In this document: positions 40,701 to 52,700 of the stretch, in pieces
Layout of the letters: each line of letters opens with the position of its first letter
How positions within the stretch are numbered: position 1 is the first letter of the stretch
Assembly (NCBI GenBank): GCA_029207755.1
Contig: JARCOQ010000002.1
Location: forward strand, 59,975,576-60,039,575
Source: Chamaea fasciata
Lineage: Eukaryota; Chordata; Aves; Passeriformes; Sylviidae
Length of the DNA stretch: 64,000 nucleotides
Direction: 5' to 3'
Program-made: the position numbers and the translations under genes
Notes under the pieces: generated by a model
Seen by the model: the letters and a program-made list of their open reading frames with translations, nothing else
What the model was told of the DNA's origin: nothing
Database searches by the model: none

Positions 40701-43700
40701 CTAAAACTTAGATAGTTCTTATAGGAGACCAAATAGGAGAAAATAAAGTAATTTATTTAAAATAAGTTTCTGTAAGTTTGTTAAGAACATATAAACATGT
40801 TTGGAGTACTCATTGCTATATGAAGTAGTCTGTATAAGAATGTTATTAAGGCAAAATGGATAAGAGTGGCTTGATATACACTGGTTTCAAGCTTCTGTTG
40901 AAGCAGGAGAAATCTGTGCTTTGGCTGAGTCTGGCGTACAATGTCTCCTGATTGCAGTTTGCTTCCTGGCCAATTTCTGACCATTTTTTACTAGATCTAT
41001 GGTTTTGCATCCTATTGCACAGAAGCAGCACCTGACACGTTACTGGAAAACTCTTTTATTTTTTTTTCTGTTGAAGTTCTTTAGCAAAATTCTGCTGACA
41101 GAATTGTTGATTTGATCTTCTTTTTCTTGAAAGTAATTTTGATCCTGATCTTTTGCATTTACCTAATTTATACTTTCATGTCATAAGCATCTATAAAAAC
41201 CAAACCAGCCAACCCCAAACGATAAAATAACACTCCTACATTGATATTCAGAGATTTTGGGTTTTTGAAAACTGTTATAATAACCAAGTCAGTCAGGTTT
41301 TTTGCTAAAAAGCTTTGATGTTTGCTTAAATCAACCTAAGAGGTGTCCATGATTGGTGTCTCAGTGAAGGTTGGCAGAGATTTTGGTCAGATAAGCAATA
41401 TTTTTGCTAAGTTCTCTTGTTTAAATTAGCACAAGTCAAAAAATTAGTGGTCTTCTCCAGTGTGAGTTTCTCTTTATCCTTCCGTCTCAAAAGCTTTCCT
41501 AAATAACAAGACAAACTAAACTGAAAATTCATATATAAATTTATATATAAAAAGTTACAAACTGAAAGTTTTGACTTAACCAGAGTGCTATTTTGACAGC
41601 TGTGATTCAGTCTTCACTTTGAGGTGCAAAAGTAAAACATGACTCAGCAGTGAATTTTGTAATAGCAGAATTAATCTTGTCCTATATAGAGAAAGTTTAA
41701 TTGTAGGTCAAATTCTTGTTTACTCATTCTTTAAAAACTTTTTTTCTTGCTGGAAAATGGTGGTGCTAACATTGAAGTACTTGGCCTAAATAACTCTGTA
41801 AGAGAACTGCAGTCCCTCTAGCTTTAGTAGCATGAAGAATGACTTCATTTGCATTTGGAGCAGAAAAAGAAGAATCCTTCCGTGACTTAGCCAACAGTCT
41901 AAAACTCAGCTTATGGATTTTGTAGTGCCCCAGCCCCTGCTGTTCAACTTATGTTCAGTTTTATGCTGAAGATGGCAGAAGGTAAACTTGTGGAGTTTAC
42001 GATACTGCTCTTTCTAGGAAGTCTGTTGGTGTAATTAAGCCACAATTGAAGCCTCGAGAGCAGGGTAGTCTGTTGGGTGTATCTGTTTCCCCTGGCACAG
42101 AGTGGGAATGCTGTTCTGCTTTACCTTCTGGCTCCAGCTAATGAGATCTGCTAACGCACAGGAGTTGCATAAATCTTCCCATATCATAGTACTGAAGCTT
42201 AGAGTTACTCAGCTGGGAAATCCTGTATTCCCATGCAAGCCAACATGTCTTGCTACCTTACTCTTCTCAAGCACATGTCTTTTATTAAAAAAATAGGATT
42301 GTTTCTTCTTATGCTTTTATTTATATATATATATGCCTTTTTTTTTTTTTCTTTTTCTTTTTTTTTTTTGCTGTCTGAATTGTTTCATTATTGGCTTTTC
42401 TTCTTTTTGGTGATGGTGGGCTAGAGACTCTGGATTTGCTAGATGTGAACAGATAAATCTGATCAAGTGTCTGGGTTGAGCTCAGCTGGAACCAGTAATT
42501 AGTCTGAGAGCACTGGCAGGACTAGAAAGGGCAATGTTAAAGTTACCAGGGCTGGAATCTAAAAGGTCTGTCAGTTGTACTTCCCTTCAAGTATTTTGCC
42601 TTGTTTGTATGTTACACTGTGCATGTTATTTTCTTCAAAAAGAAGTACTTTTTTAAGCACTCAAGAATATTTATTTCTAGTATTTTTTAGTGTATATTAC
42701 TCTTTGTTTCTTAAATCATTCCTTTATTATTTGGGAGATGGTGATATCTTGGTGAGTAGTTATTTAAATGTGGAGGAAGAACTGTGTTTCAGGCTGGGTG
42801 TCTATCAATTATTTAATAGTTGCTGTGTTATATTTGAATAAAATGAAGAGCTTTGCAGAAGAAGGCAGGTTGCCAGCTACATAAAATTGTAAACTGGAAC
42901 TGCAAATGGGCTCGAGTAGGCAAAATGAAAAACAAAAAGTCACAATTTCTGATCACTCAAGTTAAAATTAAACTTTTTTAAAAGTTAGAATTGATCAGCC
43001 CCTTAAAATGGATTTGGGTGATGAATTGAAAACTTAATGTTCAGATGAACAAATTTATTGTATACTTACAGAATTTTTGCAGAAAGATACTGATGCTGCA
43101 TTACCACCATCAGTGTCACAAATACTTTTTTCAAATGTGGTTGTGGAGAATTTTTATTCTTACTTAACACTTTTCACCATATTTGACAATTCCTACACTG
43201 TAATACACTTTCATTTTTACCAGTTTCTTTGTAGCACAGACAACCGAAGTACATTTGACAGGATGGCAATATTGTGTGCCCCAGCCCTTGAGGGAGTAAC
43301 TGTACAGCCTTGCTCTTTACAAATAGCTGTGGTTGTGCTTTGAGCAGCATGGGACTTGATTGTTTTGGCTTGATTTTTTTTTTTTTCCTTGCAAATGCAC
43401 GAGTGAAAATATGCTTCTTCCTTCAAGTAAAGGTCAAAGGGTTGATTTTGAAACCAGGTTCCTGTAATTCAGGGTCTGGGCATGAGGAGCACAGTGTTTA
43501 CCCTGTTTGTGATGGCTCTGATTACTTTGTAAGTGCAATTTTTTTTCTTGTTTGCATTTTTAAAAATTTTCTTCTCTTTAGAAATTAGGAAGGAATAAAA
43601 ATTTTTCTTAACTTCATTTCAGTGTAAGGAAACTGATTACATTAAGTAATTTTTCAATTTTTTTTGCATCTCTGCTTCACCAGTACAAAAGATAGGAACT

Positions 43701-46700
43701 AAAGACAATCTCATAGACAGAAGTAATGTTTGTCTCATTGATACTTTATGTGATATTCTAATTTTTTTTTTCTTTGACAGGTATCTTTCAGATGAAGGAA
43801 TTGAAGCTTGCTTAAGTTCATCTGAAAAAGTTAACACAAATGATATTATCCTAGTTGCCCTTAATGTAAGTTATGGTAGTGAAAATGTTTTTTCTGAGAA
43901 ATGATGCTAAAAATGATAGATCTAATGGCTCAAGTTTGTGTGTCTAATTAAGTGTATTATTGTCTGTGTGATTTATGTAAAGGACAGATTACTTACCTCT
44001 CTCCTTGCCTGTATGAATTGTCAGGTTTTTTTGGAAAGAGCATCTATTCCAAACTGCAAAACTTGTAGGAGAAAAAATGAACAGATTTAGCACTAGGAAT
44101 TTTTTTTGTTGTTGTTTTTGAAATGTAAAACCAAAGTCAAACTACAAGCAGCAATACAACCAGAAGTGTTATGTAATGATATGAGTATGAAATTTTAGTA
44201 CAAGTTTGTTGGGATGAATAAAACACCCTTACTTTGACTTCTGGACATGATACTCCTTAAAACACCTTCAGACTACATATCCAGTGTTGTCTACATATTT
44301 ATGTAACTAAAACCTGGTTTTTTTCTTTACTGTAGAAATCTGGATTAGTAGTCATAATTTTGGCAAAACATTAACAAGGAAAATACAAGATAGAGCAACA
44401 TCTTTGAAGAAAAAACCCGTATTTTAAAGGATATGAGAAAAGTGTCCTTGTGAATCCCTGATTTTTAGAATTCTGGTATATACATTGTTGGTAAACATTA
44501 ATGAGTCTGCTGCCTTTCTTAATTCATGTATTTGTTATTTTAACATATTTTATCAAGTCCATACTCAGATGTTTTATGTGGTTTAAAATAAACTTGGTAA
44601 TAACTATATGTAGTTTCAAGGGGGAAAACAATTTAGACAAGTGCTTAAAAGAAAATTATTCTTTCTTGATGAAATTAGAAATAGTAAAATAATCAATTTG
44701 TGAGAGTTGTTGGGGATTATTTTGTCCACCCTCAAGATTCAACCACTAGATTTTTTTAGATGGTACTCTGAAAGTGACCCCTCGTCTCCTTTCACCTATG
44801 CTTTATAGCATGTGTTCAGTCACTCATGTCTGCAGGCACCAGTTCATGTAAGGAATATGAAAAGAATTAAAGTAAAATGATAATGCAAAAATGCAAAGAA
44901 TGTAATACAAAACGTGCAGAAGGCAAACATTTGATTTCTGGACCAGAGCAGCATGCCCATATATTTGAGAATGCATTGCTGCTTTATACAAAACCCAAAT
45001 AAAATACTTGGGAGTTGCTGGGTATTATGCTGCATGTAATCATGTGCTGGAACAAGTACTGATGTGATCATTTGTGCCTGTGTTGTTATTTCAGGTTTGT
45101 TTGATAGATAATAAAAAATAAACCAGAAATGTCACACAAGTACGTCAAAGCCAGAATTAATGGCCTATCACTTTTTATCATTAAGTCAGTTGTTTGTGTG
45201 CCCAGAAGATTGTCTGTTGAGTAAGTAGAGAGTAGCAGTGTGTCTTTAATGGCAGGATAACAGTGAATTTATATTCCACAACAGTGAATTTATATTCCAC
45301 TTCTTATAAATTCTTCCTTGACTGCTAGAGGCACGTTTCAGGCAGAAGAAATCAAAAAGTCAGCTGACCTTTTTTTACCTTTTTTGAGTGTGTGTGTGTG
45401 AATTGCTTAAATAAGTATGAAGTAGACATAGATGTATCTTCAGTCCTTCATAAAAAAAAAAGTTTTTATTTTGTCTAAGAACTTAAAAAGAATTTGTAAA
45501 AGTTTTGTCCCCTTCCCTCTGCTCTGATTGCAAAGCTGTAGGCAAGGGCAAGTCCTGCCTGAGCAACCCAGTGACTTTCTGTGGTTTGGTGACTGCATCA
45601 GCAGACAAGGGATGAACTATAGATGTCATTTATCTGGACTTCTGTAAAGCCTTTGACACAGTCCCTGAGAATATCCTTCTAAACTGGAGAAAGATGGATT
45701 TAATGAATGGACTGTTAGAGGCATAAGAAAGTAGTTGGACAGTCCCATCCAGAGGATAGTGGTCAATGACTCAGAGTCCCAGTGGGCATCAGTGATGAGT
45801 GTTATCCCTCAGAGATCTGTACTGGGACCAATGTCACTAAATATATTCATTAATGACACAGATGAAGGGACCAAGTACACCCTCAGCAAATTTGCAGATG
45901 ACACCAAGCTGAGCAGTGAAGTTGACACACTTGAAGGACAGGATGCCATCCAGAGGTACCTGGCCAAGCTCAAGATGTGGGCCCATGGGAATCTTGTGAG
46001 GTTTAGCAAAGCCAAGTGCAAAGTGTTGCACCTGAGTTGGGGCAAGCCCCAGTATCAACACACGCTGGGGATGAACAGATGGAGAGCAGCCCTGCTGAGA
46101 AGGACTTGGGGGAGCTGCTGGATGAGGGGCTGGACATGACCCAGCCATGTGCACTCACAGCCCAAAATGCCAAATTGTCGTGGTCTGCATCCAAAACAGC
46201 GTGGGCAGCAGGACCAGGGAGGGGATTCTGCTCCTCGGCTCCCCTCTGGTGAGACCCCACCTGCAGGGCTGCACCAAGCTCTGGGGTCCCCAGAGCAGGA
46301 AGGACATGGACTTGTTGAAGCAAGTCCAAAGGAGGGACGCCAAGATGATCAGAGACGTGGAACAGCTCTCCTGTGAGGAGAGAATTGGGAGAATTGAGAT
46401 GGTTCAGCCTGGAAAAGGGAAGGTTTAGGCATGACCTGATTGTGGCCTTCCAGTGCCTGAAGGAAGCTTATGAGAAAGATGGAGAGAAAGAAGTTTTACA
46501 AGGACAGTAGTGAAATGACAAGGGGAAATGGCTTCAGTCTGATAGTAGGTTTAGGCTAGATATTAGGAGGAAATCCTTTACTGTGTGAGTGGTGAGGCCC
46601 TGGAACAGATTGCTCAGAGAAGTCATGGATGCTCTATCCCTGGAAGTGTTTAAGGGTGGGTTGGATGGGCTCTGACAATATGGTCTTATTGGGAAGTATA

Positions 46701-49700
46701 CCCTGCCCATAGGAGGTGAGTTGGAACTAGGTCTTCTTTAAGGTCCCCTTCAACACAAACCATTCTATGATGATTCTGTGATATGATATGGAACACACAG
46801 GAGCAGGTTATAGGAACCTGTATGCTATTCAGAGACACACAATTGTCTGAGTTTCCTCAGATGTGCTCAGATTGAAAAACTGAATGTGCTTCCTTATCAT
46901 TACTCAACAGAGAGAGGATTGGGCATTTATTCCCTCTATAGATACTCAGTAAATAAACTAAAAGTGCATTCTTAGGATTTTTTGGTTTTTTGATTTGTAA
47001 CGTACCAGTGTTTCTCACTGAAAACCAGAATAAATGGTTTACAATATTTCAGATACTAAAATACAGTCCTGCTCAGTTCTAGATCAGAGTGCCAGAACAG
47101 TAGGCCATTGACATATATTAATAGCAAAATATTGTTCAGGTTCCTGTAGTAATTACACTTAGCACATTTTCTTTTTGAGTTGTTTATGATCATAATTAGT
47201 AAGAATTTATGCATATAAACAGACACAAACTAAAAATACTTTTCTCTGAGTGCCAGATGGAGAGCAAAGAAAGATGTTTCACCTCTATTAAACCTCACAG
47301 TTATGTTTAACCATTAAACATTGCATCGTCATTTGGTTTTGTCTATTTTAAGAGCATTTTAATCAGCATTGAAAATGCACTTAAAACAAGAATATAATTT
47401 AAAAAGTAAAAAGATTTCTTCTGTAAACTCTTGAGTTGTTAAATTTTTTTATCACACACAGGAGTGGATTTCTGTAATAAATCGTCATTGTGGAAAAAAA
47501 TGCTGTTATTTTTGCTATTTTATGGAAGTTTTTTTGTTGTTTTTATTTTAAATGCATATTTTAAGTTAATATTTTCTTTTCTTCTGTAATCATTTCAGAC
47601 AGATTTAAGAACGATTGGCAAAAAATTCCTCCCCAGTGACATCAATGGTGGAAAGGTGGAAAAGGTAGACAATATTTTTACTTCATGTTTCTGTATTTTG
47701 TGATTTCTGTGTGATGATAGCCTTCTGTGGCACGTTAGTCTGGTTTTGTCGTTACTCCACATACAAAACCCCCCAATGTTTGAACATATTATAGTGTAAA
47801 TATATGAACATAAGCTCCATAACAGAGGACATTTTGGTTTTTATTTCACTACTTTGAAATGCTTAAATAAAAATCTAAATCCTGGCAACTTCATTTGTTG
47901 CTGAAAAGTCATTTAACTTGTTTGGTCTTGACATTGTATCAGAATTTCATTTTTTCCTCTTGTTATCTTGAGAGGACAACAAAGCGGGTCAGAAATAAAT
48001 CGAAGTAGCTATTTGATTCTGATATACACAGTGATACAAGTTGATGCTGTATTACTTGCCTACCGACATCCATGGCTATAGCTATGCACTTTAGGTAATT
48101 TTCCTATGGCTGTGTATCCTGCAGGTTGTGTGGATAAAACATGTTAGATGGTGTAACACACTCTGTGCTGGAGAAGGGTATTATATTTGAAACCTGGGTG
48201 TGCTAAATTTTAATGCATGTTGAGTGTTTAGGTAAAAATGAAGTTTGTCCCCTTCTGTATACCCTTCCTGTTTTGTTCCTTACATGCCATTCAGAGAGTG
48301 GATAAATGAAGGAATTTTATTTTAAACCTAGCAGTGGTTGTCACTTCAATTCTTTATCACTTACTTAAATATTGACAGTCTATCACTGATGTGAACATTC
48401 TGGAGAAACATATTTCTTTACTGTTGAAATTCAGATAGTGGTAGGTTAAGGTGAGTTTGTTTTAAGAAAGTGAGATTGATTGATGAGAGAGGCTGTTAAG
48501 AGCTGTTTGGATTTGTTTATTCTGTTGTCTAAATGGAGTGGTCACTGCTGCAAGCTCAGACTTCTACAGGAAAAAAAGCACAAGCATTATTGTCGTTTAT
48601 GCAAAGCATACTTGAGAGAGAGTCCATTGCAGGATCATAGATTTTAGCTAGGCAGCATATTAGTAAACTATCTTTATGGGAAGAGTTTTAGTAACTTTAC
48701 GTTCATCGATCTTTAGGAAATTAGTCTAAAAAACCCCAAACCAGGCACTTACAAACCATTTCCTGGAGGGTGATAATCCTTCAGGTTTTGGAAAGATTTA
48801 CACAGAGAAAAATCTGCTTGAGAAGGACTCCTATTTATAATTTTAGCTCAAGCTATTAGCTAGTATGCTGAATTCTTGCTTTCTTAACTGTAATTTCCTT
48901 TTTCTTGAGTAACATAAAGCAAATCTGACTCTTTAATCAGTGCTGCTGTTTAGCTTTCCATGTTTGCAAATACATTATGGTATAGAGCTATGTGTTTACA
49001 AAAAAGAATATTTGCTTTATGGGAGAGAATCAGAATCATTAGGTTGGAAGGGACCTCCAGGATCATCAAGTCCAACCCAACCCTAACCTCAACTAAACCA
49101 TGGCACCAAGTGCCACATCTAGTCTTTTCTTAAACACATCCAGCGATGGTGAATTCACCACCTTCTCAGGTAGACCATTCCAATACTTTATCACCCTTTC
49201 TGTAAAAAACTTTTTCCTGATATCTAGCCTATATTTCCCTTGGCACAGCTTAAGACTGTATCCTCTTGTTCTGTCAGTTGCTCCTGAAGAAAGAGACCAA
49301 CCCCCACCTGACTACAACCACCTTTCACGAAGTTGTAGAGAGTGATAAGGTCACCCCTGAGTCTCCTTTTCTCCAGGTTAAACACCCCCAGCTCCCTCAG
49401 TTGTGCCTTACAGGGTTTGTGCTCCCAAGTCCCTCACCAGCCTTGTTGCCACCTCTGGACGCGCTCAAGTGTCTCAATGTCCTTCTAAACTGAGGGGCCC
49501 AGAACTAGACACAGCACTCAAGGTGTGGCCTGACCAGTGCAGAGTACAGGGGAAGAATGACCTCCCTGCTCCTGCTGGCCGCACCATTCCTGATACAGGC
49601 CAGGATGCCATTGGCCCTCTTGGCCATCTGGGCACACTGTGGCTCATGTTCAGCTGCTGTCACCAGTACTCCCAGGTCTCTTTCTGCCTGGGCACTGTGC

Positions 49701-52700
49701 AGCCACACCGTCCCCAGCCTATAACGTTGCAGGGGTTTTTTTTGGCCAAAGTGCAGGACTCGTCACTTGGACTTACTAAACTTCATCCTACTGGATTCCA
49801 CCCATCCATCCAATCGTTCCTGGTCACTCTGCAGAGCCCTCCTGCCTTCCAACAGGTCGACACACGCTCCCAGCTTAGTGTCATCCACAAATTTACTAAT
49901 GAAAGATTCAATACCCTCATCCATGTCATCAATAAAAATATTAAACAAACCTGGTCCCAATACAAATCCCTGAGGGACAGCACTGGTGACTGGCCCCAGC
50001 TGGATGCAGCACCGTTCACCACCACTCTCTGGGTCCAGCCATCCAGCCAGTTCCTAACCCAGCAAACAGTGCTCCTGTCTAAGCCACATGCTGTGGGAGA
50101 CAGTGTCAAAGGTCTTGCTGAAGTCCGAACAGGAGAAAAACAACTTCGTAATATAATCTCTCTGTAGAAAGTAGTAATTTGTTGTTCAGAAATGTTTCAG
50201 TCAAAAATAGAAATTATGTGCTATGATTGTTCCTCTAAGCCAAGACTAATATCAGTTTTATTTATCTATATCTTGAGAACCTATGATGTATTTCCATCTT
50301 GCATAGAAAATAACTTTATTTATTTAAAAAATAACTTTTTATGCAACTATTTGCCTATTACAATAGGCAATTAGTTGCATAAAAGCTAGGAGAGTCGTAG
50401 TATGAGACATGGTATTTGACCGTTACAGATGGTTATCAACTTCAGTCATTAATACTCAGAGCTTTCTCATTCACTCATTTAGTATCTGTGTTTTATATGG
50501 GTTTAAAATAAAATCAGTATTACCAGCATTAACCACAAGATGGCCACATTTGAATAGGATTTGATAAAACTGAATCTTCCCATTTCTATCTAGATGACTG
50601 TATACTGTAAAGATACCTGAAGTATTTTTGAAGGAATTAAAGTGCAAAGACTATAAAGTTACAACGTGTAATTTAATAGTTGTTACATTTAAGGTGTTAC
50701 TGGTTTTTTTTGAGAACTTCTGTCATTACGATGGAAACATTAACTGCAGAAGAAGCATTCAGAAAGGATTTAAGTTGTGATCTCGGAGTTACTTTCTGAA
50801 TACTGACAAATTGATGGTAAGCACTTGGAAACAGAAGATGCCAGCAATTTAATTCCTGGCATTTAATTCTTGGCAAAGGTTACTCATATGCTTCCCAATT
50901 TCTGTTTCTTTTTTTTTTTTTTTGGATTGTGGATTTTTTTTTTCCTACTGACTTTTTATTTTTTTTTCCGAAACAATCAGATTTGTTGTTTGCATTAAAA
51001 CTGATCTGCATTTAGAAAAGCCTCTTTTAGTGACAGTGATTGCTACATCAGATCTTCTACTGCCAGCATAGTAAAGCTATTGTGCTCCTGTTCTCTTATT
51101 TATTAATTTGTCTTCTTTTTATATATACTTACCTACTGGTTATCTACTCACAGTTTATGTTCTTCTGGCTACCTATTCTGTTTCTTCAAGGTTAGAAGCT
51201 GGTGAACTGTGCACTTTTTCATCTTTTCACTGTCATTTAGGAGCTAGAGATCAGTTGAGCAGCCACAGACAATTTTTTTTTTTTTTCAGAGAAATTAAAG
51301 TGACTTAGCTATAGCTGAAATGTGATAAATGATTCAGGTGGTTGGTTTGGGCTTGGGTTTTTCAGGTGGGCTTATTTTGCTTTATTTTGATGTTTTTGTT
51401 TGTGGTAGTTTGTTTGGTTTTGTTTGGTTGGTTTATGTTTGTTTTGGGTTTTTAGTTATTATGTTTATTTTTTTGTAACATAGATTGTGGTGTGTGCAGT
51501 ACGGTATCCATTTTTATGTAATCAATAGGCAGGTGATGTCCCTTCAGTTTGTTGCATTTTGATTGGACCATTGTTCAAAGCAGCTATGTTTCTAGTTGGT
51601 GTTTGCAAAGCAGTTGTACTTGAAATTTCCTCTTGAACCAAACAGATAGTCTTCTAAGCTAGTTTTTTGTTTTATTTTGTTTTTGTTTTGTTTTTGTTTT
51701 TGTTGTTGTTGTTGTTCTTTAGAAGACTTTGTCAGTGACACCCTGCAATGAAATCTTATCTGGACTCCATACTATGTTTGAAGTGACAGTATCGGTGTTT
51801 TTGTTTGCCTCCTCAACTGTTTTCATTCACTTTTATATTATAATTGGTATCTCAGAGATGTGTGAACCATCACAACTGTTTGTCTGAAAAAGCCATTTTT
51901 ATCATGCTTTAGAACACAGACTACATGAGTGATAGAAATTCAACATGACTGCCTGATCAAATTACATTTTTCTTTGCCTGGGGGCATCTGTTGGTGTGTC
52001 TAGATATTGCAGTGTGTTTGCTTAACAGTGCTAACAGTTTTGTCTTTTCTGTTTGACTTATCTAGCTGGAAGGGCCATGTGTCCTGCAAATACAGAAAAT
52101 TCGCAATGTTGCTGCACCAAAGGATAATGAGGAATCTCAGGCTGCTCCTAGAATGTTACGTTTACAGATGACTGATGGACACACAAGCTGCACAGCTATA
52201 GAGTACAGTAGCATGTCAAAAATAAGGTGAACAACTTTCTTTTCCATGCTTTCCTTTGATACTTAAATGTCCTTGAAATAATGGAAGTGTCCTTAGTAAT
52301 TTATGAAAAAAAAATTGCTTGACAAAAGAGTCTTCCTTCTTGGATTTGTATATAAAGGAGAAATTTAAATTCAGCATGCAAAGGTATATATGAATGTATT
52401 TTACAGTTCTGTTTATGCTGTACGTACATAATGGAAGAAAATGGATTTTCGTGGACATCTACTGAGTTGTAGTTTCACAACACACAGCATTTTGGGGGTG
52501 TGTGCAAACTTGGGGCAAATTCCCAATTTTTAGTAGAAGCAGATCTTTTGCCTTACCTTTGTAGCAGGAATGCCACAGGCTTGACACTCCTAAGCCAGTG
52601 CAATAAAGCTAGTGCTTCACCATGGGCAGGCCTTTAACTTGGATATTTTTGCAGTTAAAAGTGTAGGGTGAGAGAGCAGATTACTGCTGAACATGGGGAT

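Larger units (their letters stand above)
1762..43780 (+). other. TDRD3: TDRD3 intron 1 (42,019 bases)
   Basis: Bounded by GTAAGT and a polypyrimidine tract ending TTTGACAG. It contains nearly all the CR1 and LTR fragments listed separately. The rest is AT-rich unique sequence, homopolymer tracts and microsatellites. I see no additional TDRD3 exon, no recognisable host protein gene and no tRNA or snoRNA. The open frames (up to about 120 codons, for example 5382-5738) show no family features. Unrecognised long stretches include 3230-7490, 7800-13500, 17000-22075, 22930-25160, 27070-29800, 30060-32780 and 33490-43780. Confidence 0.9.
43866..47598 (+). other. TDRD3: TDRD3 intron 2
   Basis: Bounded by GTAAGT and CATTTCAG. 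It contains a 21-bp tandem duplication and a 1.25 kb sense CR1. The remainder is AT-rich sequence in which I recognise nothing. Confidence 0.93.
47665..52065 (+). other. TDRD3: TDRD3 intron 3
   Basis: Bounded by GTAGAC and GACTTATCTAG. It holds an antisense CR1 (about 49026-50129), a near-perfect inverted repeat (50337-50384), a CTCF-like motif (50533-50544), T-rich tracts and G/T-rich low-complexity DNA. Nothing else is recognised. Confidence 0.93.

Noticed and set aside
45735..46139. 134-codon frame with FADD motif as a possible host gene
   Set aside because: It is a remnant of CR1 reverse transcriptase, with the element continuing to its 3' tail at about 46785. Frame breaks on both sides.
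49403..50167. 254-codon + strand frame
   Set aside because: Antisense of the CR1 whose degenerate reverse-transcriptase frame is read on the minus strand at 49763-49960.
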